Shown here: positions 16,571 through 27,700 of the stretch, in pieces
Layout: the number at the start of each line of letters is the position of its first letter
How positions within the stretch are numbered: the first letter of the stretch is position 1
Virus record (IMG/VR): IMGVR_UViG_3300020439_000010
Location: 1 to 49,279 of that record
Origin: a virus
Direction: 5' to 3' (one strand)
Length of the DNA stretch: 49,279 nt
Notes under the pieces: generated by a model
Database searches by the model: none
What the model saw: only the letters and a program-made list of their open reading frames with translations
Told to the model about the DNA's origin: nothing
Program-made: the position numbers and the translations under genes

Positions 16571-16851
16571 TGGCTAAATCACCAGCATGGCAAAGAAAAG
16601 AAGGTAAGAATCCAAGCGGTGGTCTTAATAGAAAAGGTATAGCATCTTATAGAGCTGCTAACCCTGGTTCTAAATTAAAGATGGCAGTTACTGGTAAAGT
16701 CAAAGCAGGAAGTAAAGCTGCTGCTAGACGTAAAAGTTTTTGTGCTCGTATGTGTGGCATGAAAAAAAGATTAACTAGTGCTAAGACCGCTCGTGATCCT
16801 AACTCTAGAATAAACAAAGCATTACGTAAATGGCGTTGTAAGTGTAGCTAA
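16570..16851 (+). CDS. Basic DUF6321-like protein, 93 aa
   Basis: It matches the marine-phage family with 'PAWQRKEGKNPSGGLNRKG', then 'RRKSFCARMCGMKKRLTS', then 'DPNSRINKALRKWRC', which I recall as DUF6321. The protein is very basic, with five Cys, and might bind nucleic acid or be a small virion component; its function is not established. It is TAATG-coupled to the tail hub gene, and the next start follows two bases later. Confidence 0.8.
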   Translation: MAKSPAWQRKEGKNPSGGLNRKGIASYRAANPGSKLKMAVTGKVKAGSKAAARRKSFCARMCGMKKRLTSAKTARDPNSRINKALRKWRCKCS

Positions 16852-16853
16852 TA

Positions 16854-19124
16854 ATGGCAGAGCTTAAAATAAAAAGAGCTCCAACTACAGAAGCTAATCA
16901 AAGAGCTTGGGAACAAGTATATGACGATATTAACGATATAATAAATGCAGTTAATAAAAAGTCAGAAGTAGAAAATAGAGAAGGTTCTCAAGGAAATGAT
17001 GGCGATATACGTTTATTTAAAGACGTAGACAAAGGTAAATATTTTATAGAAGGTAAGTTTAGAGATGGCTGGGCTAAGCGTGAATTATTATTTAGTGACA
17101 ATGATGATGCTACGCAAGATGAATCAATAAACTTTTCTGCTACAGAAAGCTATGTAAAACCAGATGGTAGCGTGCCTTTTACTAGTGTACAAACAGGTGT
17201 TACTCCTACTAATACTAATCATTTGTCAACTAAAGGATATGTAGATGATAACACCTTAGCATCTGTAACAAAACTAAGTGGGACTAACAATGTTAAGTTT
17301 GGTTTTAGCGACACTTCTAATGATATTACATTTACTTCTTTTGGTTCTAATGCTTTTAATAGCACTGCTTTCTTAACAGGTAATGAAGCTATAACTATAT
17401 CAGGAGATGTATCTGGTACAGGAGCTACATCTATAACTACTACTATAGGTGCTAATAAAATTAAAGATTCAATGATAGACTTTGGCACAGGAACTAATCA
17501 AGTTAGTTCAGACGATGTGCCAGAGGGTAGCACTAATTTTTATGCTAGCAATGAAAGAATAGATGATAGAGTAAATGCACTAATTACAGATGGAACAGGC
17601 ATAGGAACTTTATATGATGATGCTGCTAATACATTAACATTAAATGTAACTTTATCAGGATTAAATACAGGAGATTTGTCAGAAGGAAGCAATTTATATC
17701 ACACTACAGCTAGAGTAAGGCAGGCTATTAGTGGACAAAATGATATTAGTTATAACAATAGCACAGGGGTAATTAGTTTTACTGATGCTGTTACTGGAGG
17801 AGCAAACACACTTAGCGATACTACAGACAAAAAAGGTGTATTTAAAAATCTATCTACTAAAAACTTAAACTTTTATATGTTAAAAGCTGGTAGCAATATC
17901 ACTTTAACAAAAAATAATGGTGGTGGACAAGCAGATACTTATATAGAAATAGCAGCAGCTTCTACAACTGTAAGTAATGCTAATTGGAGTGGAGTAAGCT
18001 TATCAATTCAAAATGGAGGGACAGGAGCAAGCAGTGCTTCTGATGCTAGAACTGCATTGGGTGTAGATGCAGCAGGTACAGATAACTCTACAAATGTCTC
18101 ATTATCAGGCAGTTACGACTACATAACAATAAGTGGTCAAACAATAACAAGAAATCAAATAAACTTGAATACAGATGTTACTGGTAGTTTATCTGATAGT
18201 TATATATCATCTGCTAGTACATGGAATGGCAAACTAGATAGTATACTAAGTCTTACTGGTGGTACAGGGACAGTATCTATAGTATCTAATGGCAATGATA
18301 ATAACGTAGGTAAAATAAGAAATATAAAAGGTACTGGTACAGTTACTACTACAGTACATAACGATGGCTACTTAGAAATAGCAGGTGGTACGGGTACAAT
18401 AAATCTAGCAAGTGGTGTTACGGGGACACTACCTGCTAGTAATGGCGGTACTGGTGTAACTAGTATTAATGCATTAAAAACAACATTAGGTCTTGGTAGT
18501 GCTGCATATACTGATTCTAGTGCATATGCTACTTCTTCACAGATTACTACAATAAATAACTCATTAGCTACCAAAGCTACTATTAGTGGTAGTACAGCAA
18601 ATGGTATTATGACATATAACTCTGGTGTACAGCTAGATGTAGAAGCTGATTTAACTTATACTGGCGGTACATTGATTGTAAATAAAACAGGTAATAGTGA
18701 TGGTAAAATTAGAATAGAAGCAGATAGTTCTAATAGTAATGAAAATCATAATCCATATTTAATTTTTTCACAAGATGGTAACGAAGATCAGTCTGCTGTA
18801 TATATGAATAGTAATCAGCTTATTATAGCTAATTCTGCTACTAGTTCAGGCGGTATAAGTGTAAGGACAACATCTAGTTCTGTAGATTATAGTGTAGCCA
18901 CGGAAAGAATATTAATAGAGTCAGATGGTGATGTATTGCCAGGCACAAATAATACACAAGAACTAGGTAGTAGTAGTAAACGATGGGAAAAAGTATATGC
19001 TACTACTTATAATGCTGCAGGAACAAATGGATTAACTGCAGTTAAAAGTTTTAGTATTGGTAGTAATAACCATACAGTAACAATAAAAGGTGGTATTATA
19101 ACATCGTGGGATATTTTCCAATAA
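16854..19124 (+). CDS. Long tail fibre, 756 aa
   Basis: The N-terminus (MAELKIKRAPTTEANQRAWEQVYDDINDIINAVNK) is a helical anchor used by many marine-phage fibres. It is followed by 'LSTKGYVDD', 'TGNEAITISGDVSGTGATSI', 'LSEGSNLYHTTARVRQAI' and 'NGGTGASSASDARTALG' modules, the classic repeats of long phage fibres. 'NNTQELGSSSKRWEKVYAT' lies near the C-terminus. It sits apart from the main fibre block, after the tail hub, so it may be the hub-attached fibre. Confidence 0.82.
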   Translation: MAELKIKRAPTTEANQRAWEQVYDDINDIINAVNKKSEVENREGSQGNDGDIRLFKDVDKGKYFIEGKFRDGWAKRELLFSDNDDATQDESINFSATESYVKPDGSVPFTSVQTGVTPTNTNHLSTKGYVDDNTLASVTKLSGTNNVKFGFSDTSNDITFTSFGSNAFNSTAFLTGNEAITISGDVSGTGATSITTTIGANKIKDSMIDFGTGTNQVSSDDVPEGSTNFYASNERIDDRVNALITDGTGIGTLYDDAANTLTLNVTLSGLNTGDLSEGSNLYHTTARVRQAISGQNDISYNNSTGVISFTDAVTGGANTLSDTTDKKGVFKNLSTKNLNFYMLKAGSNITLTKNNGGGQADTYIEIAAASTTVSNANWSGVSLSIQNGGTGASSASDARTALGVDAAGTDNSTNVSLSGSYDYITISGQTITRNQINLNTDVTGSLSDSYISSASTWNGKLDSILSLTGGTGTVSIVSNGNDNNVGKIRNIKGTGTVTTTVHNDGYLEIAGGTGTINLASGVTGTLPASNGGTGVTSINALKTTLGLGSAAYTDSSAYATSSQITTINNSLATKATISGSTANGIMTYNSGVQLDVEADLTYTGGTLIVNKTGNSDGKIRIEADSSNSNENHNPYLIFSQDGNEDQSAVYMNSNQLIIANSATSSGGISVRTTSSSVDYSVATERILIESDGDVLPGTNNTQELGSSSKRWEKVYATTYNAAGTNGLTAVKSFSIGSNNHTVTIKGGIITSWDIFQ

Positions 19125-19147
19125 AACTGTTTGTAGAGGATATAATT

Positions 19148-19192
19148 ATGTGTAAATTGCAAGGTAATAAATTTTATTCAGGAGATAACTAA
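19148..19192 (+). CDS. 14-aa mini-ORF coupled to internal virion gene
   Basis: ATG at 19148 follows AGAGGA at 19135-19140, encodes MCKLQGNKFYSGDN and ends in TAATG with the next start. The same layout occurs at many real junctions here, so it may be translated as a leader or a very small protein. It may equally be only the leader of the next gene, which has its own GGAGA at 19180-19184. Confidence 0.3.
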   Translation: MCKLQGNKFYSGDN

Positions 19193-19821
19193 TGTTAACG
19201 GGACTTCTATCGGCAGCAGCAAGTCCAATGGGGCAGCAATTTATTAGAGGTATTGGTGGATTTTTAACTGGCAGAAAAGGTGATAGACAGTTAAATCAAG
19301 CTATGCAAATGCCTTCTGAACAACAGTTAAGAAATAGATTTAGCGGAACTCAAGGTATAGTTGACCAGATGAGTTATACAAATGCTATGTCTCCTGTAAT
19401 GGATTTAGCGTCAATGCAAGGTAATCAAGCAGTACAAGATTCTATGATGATGGGAATAGGTGGAAGTCAAGGGAATGCATTAAGAGCTAGACTACAAAAC
19501 AATGCTGCTGGACAACTATATGGTGCTTATCAACAAAACTTAGGTAATCAAGCACAATTACAAATGGGTATAGATAGCAATATAGCTAATCAAATGGCAG
19601 GTAATCAAGCTGCTAGGTCACAAATGTTATTCAATAGAGGCGGTATAAATCAAGCTGCAGGAAGCCAAGCTTTAGGAGATGCACTTGGTAGTATAGGCGT
19701 ATTAGCTGCAGATGATCCTAATGCGTTAGGAGCTTTTGGTAAAAATATATTTAGAAACACAATAGGTCAAGATGGTATAGGGGGAATGTTAGGACAAGTT
19801 TTTCCATCTTTAAGAGGTTAA
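19192..19821 (+). CDS. Internal/ejected virion protein, 209 aa
   Basis: The composition is strongly Gln, Ala, Gly, Met and Asn-rich, with helices like 'QLYGAYQQNLGNQAQLQMG' and 'SNIANQMAGNQAARSQMLF' and a hydrophobic start (MLTGLLSAAASPMG). This is the usual look of small podovirus ejection proteins that lie just upstream of the giant ones. It is followed by two more virion-type genes and the 2834-aa protein. The role in genome ejection is inference from composition and position. Confidence 0.6.
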   Translation: MLTGLLSAAASPMGQQFIRGIGGFLTGRKGDRQLNQAMQMPSEQQLRNRFSGTQGIVDQMSYTNAMSPVMDLASMQGNQAVQDSMMMGIGGSQGNALRARLQNNAAGQLYGAYQQNLGNQAQLQMGIDSNIANQMAGNQAARSQMLFNRGGINQAAGSQALGDALGSIGVLAADDPNALGAFGKNIFRNTIGQDGIGGMLGQVFPSLRG

Positions 19822-19825
19822 TATT

Positions 19826-20770
19826 ATGGCACAAAATAGATTTAGATTTATAGGAAATGAAGAAATACAAGGTCCTTTTCTTCCTGAAGGAATGATGGGT
19901 ATGAGTCCATTGCAAAATGTAATGATGGATAGAGGAGTGGATGGAATGGCTACTATAAGAGGACCAATGCAAAATCCTGGCAGACCAGATGTTATGTTTC
20001 CAACTAACAATCCTATATCGCAAATGGAACCAGAAATGATAGGTGATATTCAAGGTCCTGACTATATGCCTGGAACAGAATTACCAAGTAGGTCGCAAAT
20101 GCTTTTTGATAGAGCTAAAATATTTAGTGGAGACGTTGGAAGAGCACTAGGTCCAATAGGAGCTATGTTACGTCAAAGAGGTGGTGAATTTTTAGACGAT
20201 GCAATGTTATATGGTAGAACAAAACTTTTAGAAAATGAAATTAGAAATAGACCTAATTATCCAAATATGTCTTTAAGGGGCACATCTACGCCTGAACCTA
20301 CATTTCCTTCTCCTGTAATGGCTTCAGTAGACCCATTTGCAAGACTTAGAGTTACTCCTAATGAAGTGCCATTAATGGATAGATTTAAAGCTAGTGCTAA
20401 TGAAAAAGCTATGGATGCAGCAGATACATTAGGTAGAGGTGTAAGAGCTGCAGGTAGAGGAGCTGTAAAAGGAGCTCAAGGTGCTGGTAGATTTGGTGGT
20501 AATTTATTAAATGCATTTTTATTTGGAGCTAGTAGCCCTAACTTGCTTGGTGAAAATATTAATCAAAGATTTGGTAGTGAAGGAAATATAAGACAAAGTA
20601 TATTTGGTAAAAAACAAACGCCTACTAGACCTAATATTGGACCTACTAAAGATGGTATTAAAGAATTAAAACCTAAGTCTAGTTTTAAATCTGCATTTGC
20701 AGCAGCAAGAAAAGCTGGTAAAAAAGAATTTAATTACAAAGGCAAAAGATATAACACACGTCTAAAATGA
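19826..20770 (+). CDS. Internal virion protein with C-terminal YKGKRY motif, 314 aa
   Basis: The first half is Met/Gly/Pro-rich (FLPEGMMGMSPLQNVMMDRG); 'PSRSQMLFDRAKI' resembles 'ARSQMLFNRG' in the previous protein; and Ala/Gly-rich basic helices follow. The C-terminus 'SFKSAFAAARKAGKKEFNYK' runs into 'GKRYNT', a tail motif I have seen on other marine-phage virion proteins, perhaps a packaging or assembly signal. It also has 'NIGPTKD' (20633-20653), shared with the next protein. No fold is recognised. Confidence 0.6.
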   Translation: MAQNRFRFIGNEEIQGPFLPEGMMGMSPLQNVMMDRGVDGMATIRGPMQNPGRPDVMFPTNNPISQMEPEMIGDIQGPDYMPGTELPSRSQMLFDRAKIFSGDVGRALGPIGAMLRQRGGEFLDDAMLYGRTKLLENEIRNRPNYPNMSLRGTSTPEPTFPSPVMASVDPFARLRVTPNEVPLMDRFKASANEKAMDAADTLGRGVRAAGRGAVKGAQGAGRFGGNLLNAFLFGASSPNLLGENINQRFGSEGNIRQSIFGKKQTPTRPNIGPTKDGIKELKPKSSFKSAFAAARKAGKKEFNYKGKRYNTRLK

Positions 20771-21708
20771 ACGCACTTACTTACGCATTAATATCTGGTT
20801 TACCTAACCAAGCTCAAATAAGACAACAACAACAAGATATGTCTAATGTCGCATACAATGACAATCTTATGTCTTTTATGAAACCGTTACCTAGAATGTT
20901 AGATGACGAAGGTAATCTTAGTCAAACAAATCTTGGTAATATAAAACTACCTCCAGATTTAAATACTTATTATGAAAATGTAAAAAGTATGTTTCCTGAA
21001 GGTACTCCGCTTGATTTAGAAAAAATAAACAATGATTATCAACAGATGACACAAGCGAATAGTTTACAGTTAGATCAAAACTTAGCTCAAGCTAGAATGA
21101 CTACTAGCGATAAAGATATTGCTAAAAGTTTAGAAAAAAACAATCCAGCATTGTTAGATTATTATATATCTACTCAACAATTAATGCCTGCAGGACCAGG
21201 AGGCCCTAGTTCTACAGCAGTTGGTATTGGAGCTGGTGCTGCAACATATGGCTTGTCTAGTTTGTTAAGAACCCCTAACGCATCTAGAGTTGCAGATTCT
21301 TTAGAAGATTTAGGTTTAAAATTTAAAAATAATAGATTGTCTAAAATTACTATAGACGATATAATGCCTAAAGATATGCCTAGAAATAAAAACATTGGCC
21401 CTACTAAAGATAAAGGTATTCAAGACTTAAATAAGATTGCAAGAGAAAAAGCTAAAGCTGATGCTAAAAAAACTTTATCAAAAATGACAGCTAATAGAAA
21501 AGCTTTAGGAACAATGAGGAATAAAGTAATAAACCAAGCTCTTAAAACACGTGCAGGAAATGTAGCTACTAATGCTGCAATAAGAGCTATAAGTCCAGGA
21601 TTGTTAGGTAGAGCACTAGGAGTTGCAATTGGTGGACCTTACCTTGGTACTGCATTATTAGTAGGTAGTGGTGCTTCTTATTTATATGATAAATTTAGAG
21701 GGGAATAA
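20767..21708 (+). CDS. Internal virion protein, 313 aa
   Basis: The protein starts 'MNALTYALISGLPNQAQIRQ' and has Gln/Asn-rich helices. A Gly-rich hydrophobic stretch (TAVGIGAGAATYGLSSLL) and a C-terminal 'SPGLLGRALGVAIGGPYLGTALLVGSGASYLY' could insert into membrane. It carries 'NIGPTKDKG' (21391-21417), matching the previous gene. Its ATG overlaps the previous stop by four bases. It is probably an ejection protein delivered with the DNA; this is inferred. Confidence 0.6.
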   Translation: MNALTYALISGLPNQAQIRQQQQDMSNVAYNDNLMSFMKPLPRMLDDEGNLSQTNLGNIKLPPDLNTYYENVKSMFPEGTPLDLEKINNDYQQMTQANSLQLDQNLAQARMTTSDKDIAKSLEKNNPALLDYYISTQQLMPAGPGGPSSTAVGIGAGAATYGLSSLLRTPNASRVADSLEDLGLKFKNNRLSKITIDDIMPKDMPRNKNIGPTKDKGIQDLNKIAREKAKADAKKTLSKMTANRKALGTMRNKVINQALKTRAGNVATNAAIRAISPGLLGRALGVAIGGPYLGTALLVGSGASYLYDKFRGE

Positions 21709-21711
21709 AGT

Positions 21712-24700
21712 GTGGCTGTACCTCCTGGATTCAGACCAAAGCTAACAGCTAGTCAAGTATCTAATTATAAAAGATTATATGACCAGCAACCTGATAAATT
21801 CGACGAAAATACAGTACAAGCTATAGAACAACACGCTGAGTACTACAAACTTCCATTTTCAAAATCTAATAAAACTTTTTTAAAACAAGCTCGTAGTGCT
21901 GTAGGCCAAGCAGGAGCTGGTTTCGTAGAAGGCTTTACTACGTTTGGTGGTGGTGGACCACAACCTGAAAATGATGTAGAAGCAATAGCTAGAAACCTTG
22001 GACACCTAGCTGGTTTTGTAGGTTATGTGCCTACAATAGGTATGAAAAGGCTAGGCTTAAATAGGTTAGCTGAAACTTTAAAAGCATTAAAAGGTCAGTC
22101 TCTTCCAATGCAACTTGCTACAGGGGCACAAAAAAGAGCAGCTAAAACAGTAAGACCTATTTTTGAAAAAGCTATAGAAGGAAGAGAAGCTTCTAAGAGT
22201 GCTGCACTTAGATTTTTACAAAAAGATACTACTCAAGATGTAGTTGGAGGAGCATTCCATTTAGGTGTAGCTAGTGCAGTAAGTTCTTGGAAAGGTGGAG
22301 TAGACCAAATGTTAGAAGGCCTTATCTTTGGTGCTGGTGCAGGAGGAGCATTTAGAACGCTTGGTAACGCTGTTAAAACAGGTAATGAAACAGCAGATAA
22401 AACAATTAGAGGTTTAGCAGGTTCTTTATTTCAAGGATTGCCTTCTTCTGTTAGAGGTGATACAACCCCTCAACAAGTATATAATTATGTCTTAGGTGCC
22501 TATTTTGGAGCAAATGAATCTCCTATATCTGCTAGGCAAAGTAAATTGCACATTGCAAAAATGAGACAAACTACAGACCCTGTTACGGGTAAGCTAGGAG
22601 TCTCAGACCCTGAACTAGTTCCTGGCTTTAAAAACTATAGCAAGGAAACTCAAGACTTAATTGTTAAAAAAGTTAAAGAAGAAATGTCTCCTGATGATCC
22701 TGCTTTTCAATACGAAGTAGCAGAAGCTGGACAAGTACCAGAACTTAATAGAAAACAACAAGAGATAGAAAACTTTAACATTAAAAGAAAAGCAGATATA
22801 CAAGAACTTGATGCACAAAAAGGACTAAACAGAGGTTTTGCAGGTGAAGAATTAGTAGAGATAAACAAGCTTCGTGAAGATGTTGACCCTCAGATTGTGC
22901 CTGAAAAATTAACAAGGAATGCTAAAGAGTTTGTTGATGATTTTATTACAACTAAAGATATAAATGAAAATATAAAGATAGCATCTGAAATAGATACTAA
23001 ATGGAATGAACTAGTTAATAAAAACATGGAGACTAAAGTAAATCCTGCTAATGAAATGATTGAGTTTGTTAATAGTAAATACGGTGAAAGAATAGCTGAA
23101 ACATTAGAAGGAGGAGCTGGTGAAAGGTTTTGGATAAATTTAGGTCATAGAAAATTACGTGAAATGCCTGTAAGAAGATTGTCATTAGTTAATGGTAAGA
23201 TAGAAGAACTTGCCTGGGATAAATCCATGGCAACTATGTCAAGAGCTGGCAACAGAAAACATCTTGTTCATGAACCTAAGATTATGGAAACTATATATAA
23301 TAAAGATTACCAAGGTGAAAAACCAGGTACATCTTACGCTGTTTTAGATAATGTTATATATAAGACTAGAACAGGTCTTAGAGAGCTTACAATACCTGAA
23401 TATCAAAGATACCTAGAAAGAATGTATCAAGATTTTGCTGGTATGAAATATCCAGAAGCAGTTACTAAAGCACAACAAAGGGTCACTGGTGAACTATCAA
23501 ATGCTTTAAAAGAAAGATATAAAAAAGATTTTTATTATTATAGCGGCAAAGGAGATTCTGAAAATTTATATTTTGTTAAGATGCATCCTTTGACTCCTAA
23601 AAAAACTGAAGATATAAACAACGCATTTAATAAATCACTTAGCACTATTATAAGAAGTGAAGCTGTAGAATTAAAAGATAAACGACTTTTTAGAACAAGA
23701 GTCAAAGAAGATAGAGAAGCTTTTGTAGCAAAGTATACTGACCCAGCTCTTAAAAAAGAATATAGAATGTCAAAAGAAGAAGCTATTGAAATATACAACA
23801 GAAGTTACTTGTCTAATATATTATATGATATTAGAATAAATGGATTCCAAACATCAATAGACAATAAAGGAGTTATACAAAATCTTGATAAAGTACTTGG
23901 TACAGGATATATTAACACAGCTAAAGACTTTAATAAACGTGCTCAAATATTACTCACTAACGGTTATTCTGCTGATCCTTTGCAAACTAAGAAGTTTATT
24001 GAAAAGTTTTCAAAACAAACTTTAGAAGAATTATTCGAAAAAAAGCAACCAGCAGACACTTTTTCATTTTATTTAGTTAAAGATGGTATAGGTCGAGAAT
24101 TAATTAAAGATATAGTAGTAGGTAAAACTCCTAATAGTTTAACAGTTCCATCTACTGATGGAGCTATAATAGCACCAGAATACGTTATAAAAGCCTTAAA
24201 TAGGCAAGCAGGTATACCAGAGGAAGGTGGAGTCAATAAATCATTTTTCTTGTCAAGAAACAGCACTGACGGAGGTTTATTAGGCAAGTATATGATATTC
24301 CCAGCTAGCCCTAAGCTAGAAGCTTATATGACTAGAAAAAAGATACAATTTATTGTTCCTAAATCTGCAGCAAAAGCTATGGGTGAAAGAATAAAACATA
24401 TGGGTGAGTATACATATGAAAATAATCAACCTTCTATAAAGAATGCTAAGAAATTTTATATACCTATACAGGACATAAAAGTTATTTTATCAGAAACAAC
24501 TAGTAGTAAGTTTGTAGAACCTAAAAAAATACCTAAACAATTATGGACAAACTACAGTCCTTATGCATTCTTTAATTCAAAAGACACTCCTTTTAGAGAA
24601 CAAAAACAATATCAAATAGAGATGCAAAGAATATTTGATGACATGTACAATGACTTAATTACACAGGAAGTAAACGGAAAAAAAGAATTTAATGATAAGA

Positions 24701-27700
24701 TAGATATCTTAATGAATGATCCTGTTAAAAATGAAGCACTTGTTCCTGAGCTTATAAAAAATATAGATAAGATAGGATTAAAAAATTTATTAGATGCTAT
24801 TAAAATGCCAGGGAATGAAAAGTTTGCTAATGAAGCTTACAGAAAAATACATAGACTAAACGATGATATTGTAAATGAAATGTATGCAGAGGGAGAGTTA
24901 ACGTCTAGAGATTTAGAGATACAAAGAACTAACTCAGGTGACTATAGAAGCGTCAATGAACGTATACTTAGTCTAGTTGATAATAGTTTAGCAGGGTTTT
25001 TGCATAAATATCCACGTGATTATAGAATGGCTGTTATGCGTAATTATTTTATTGATAGAATAACTAGACCAACAGTTGAAAATAGTGCTGCAGCTAGGAT
25101 GAGACCTTATGAAATAGGTATGTCTAGAGATATGATTACTAAAGACTTAGAAGTTAGAGACGATGTATTTTATTTAGGTAATCAATTCAAAGATATGAAT
25201 ATTAATATTAGTGGTATAAAAAGCATAAAGGGTAAAAATATTAGACTAGGCGATTTATGGGGTAAACATAAAGATAATCCTGAAGCAAAAGAATTATTAG
25301 AAGCATTAGTTGTTCGTGTACCTATGGACTCTATGTCTGGTGCACAAGTATTAAAATTTAAAGGGTTCACAAATACTAATGATTATGGAGTATTGTTACA
25401 CGGTAGAAGTATGGAAGCATTAGGAGGTGCAGACCTTGATGGTGATAAAGCATTTGTATTTTTTGGAGGTAAAAATCCAGATGGTTCTGGGGCTGGTTTT
25501 AAATCAGATTGGAAAAACATGTATAGATGGTCTAAAAATGAATACGTTAAAAATGGTGTTGAACAAGATGCCAAGTTAGCTATTGACCCTACTACTAAAA
25601 ACCAAACATATTCTGATCAGTTAGCTTTTACTGAGACTAGTGAAAATGGAATATACAAAGATATTATACAAGACAGAACTAAAAATCCAGGATTGCAATA
25701 TTCTCCTAATGTTAGGAGAGATATATCAGAAGCCGCAGCACAAGGACGAGCTAGACTTGGTGGAGCTGTAACGCAGAGTGCGTACTTAAGAGCAGCTTAT
25801 GCAGCAATTAGAAACTCTAATGAAGGTTACTTTGATTACACTAGGAAGGTTGGTAAAGGCACTAGGACTATAAGGATTATACCTAAAACAGATAATTTAA
25901 ATTTAGAAGCTTTTCGTGGAAGAACAAGAGCGTCTATAGGTTTATCATCTGACCCTATGAATGAAGCTGGATTAAATTGGACATCATCTAAACTATTAAA
26001 ACTGCAAGCAGATAACTTATTTACCTATCAAGTATTGAAAAAAAATAAAGACGGTAAGATGGTTGTAGATAAAAAAGCAAAAATAACTGATGCAGATAAA
26101 TTAAATTTAAATATACAAAGTCCTGTTAAAGTTGCTATGGAAGTAAATAATGCATTGTATGGTAAAAATTTTACTACTGGCAATCATCACACAATGTGGG
26201 AAATAATGGGCAAGTTAAATAGTGTTGATAGACCTAAGTCTGGTTTTTATTATTCTAATAATAGAAACACATTTTTACCTAGAATAGGATATGAACTAAG
26301 AAAGTTTGATTGGAACGATAGTGTTATAAGAAGAATATCCTATAAAAGAATACAAGAACTATATAAAGAACATAATGCTAATACCTCAGAGTTAAATATT
26401 ATAACAGAAGCATTAGGCAGAGGCAGTGCTAAAGTACCAGAAAGCGATATTGTTAAGTTTGTCTATGGTAATGAGTTGCATAATTATTCTACAGCATTAC
26501 AATTATCTAGAATAAAAAATAATAAAAAATTATTTACTAACTCTAGAATAGCTAAGAATTATCCTAATGCTGATAAAGACGATGTGTCTAGATCACTTGC
26601 AATTAAAGATGTAGTGTCTAAAGCAGAAGATTTCATTGTAAAAGATTTGTCTGACATAGCTAGTTATAAAGATATTAAAAAATATATTAAAGATATAAGC
26701 AAAAAAGATATAGAAAAAATATCTAAACTAGTAGATGAAAGAAAAAAGAACAGTTATCTTATGCAAAAACAAGACAGAACTCCAGAGATGACTAAATCTA
26801 AAATGGAAGATTTTGGAGATGTGCAAACAAAAGCTAGGACACAGTTTGAAACAGACGTTTTAATTAAACAAGATAGAGATGGATTAAGCCCTCAAGGTAA
26901 AAAACTTTACGATTCTTTATTTCTTAGTAGTATATGGAGAGGGAAAATAGACGTAGCTAAAAGATTAAAAGATAAGACTGACCCGAATATTAAGGAAACT
27001 GCAGATACGATACTTGATGCTTCTTTTAAAACAGGGCTTTCTAAACTAGGTTTCGCATCTAAAGAGATACCTGACGTTGCTGTTAAATCAAATTTAAACG
27101 AGTATCAAAAACTTTTTGATTATTCTATTGAGCGTATTGACCCTAAACAAACTAGTAAAAACATTGAAGTATCTAATAAAATAGATGAAAAAATTGGTGG
27201 TGTTTCTGCTGTAGAGGACCCTTACAAAAATGAAGCCAATGGTAAATATGTAGATGAGTTAGCTCCTTTTGAAGGTTTATACAAAGGAAAAGTTTTTGGT
27301 AAAAAAGAAAAAGCTATTGTAGAACTAAAGAATCATCTTGATCATTATCCTAATTTACTTGGTAAAAAGTTTAATGGTTTTATTAGGTCTGTTACTAACA
27401 AAGATATAAATAGACTTACATTAGAAGATGTTGAGATGGTTAATAGGTATTTAAAAGAAGCTAGAGAAGGCACTTGGTGGTCAAATATATTAGGTAAACC
27501 CAATAAAGAGATAAGAAGCTGGTACAATTTTATGTTTCCTAGAACTATTGATACCGATGTTATGCGTAGAGAAATTAAACTAGTTCAACAAAGAATGCCT
27601 GTAGAAACCAAAGAAGGTATGCGTATACGTAATGTTCAAGCTCCAGAAGGCATGATGACTAAATTGCAATCTGTTATACATGAAGCACAGCAGCAAGGTA

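Noticed and set aside
25429-25449. DLDGD in the giant protein as an EF-hand or dockerin calcium loop
   Set aside because: An EF-hand loop needs Gly at position 6, where Lys lies, and its flanking helices; here hydrophobic strands and an upstream Arg-x-Pro fit a polymerase barrel better. Kept as the main alternative.
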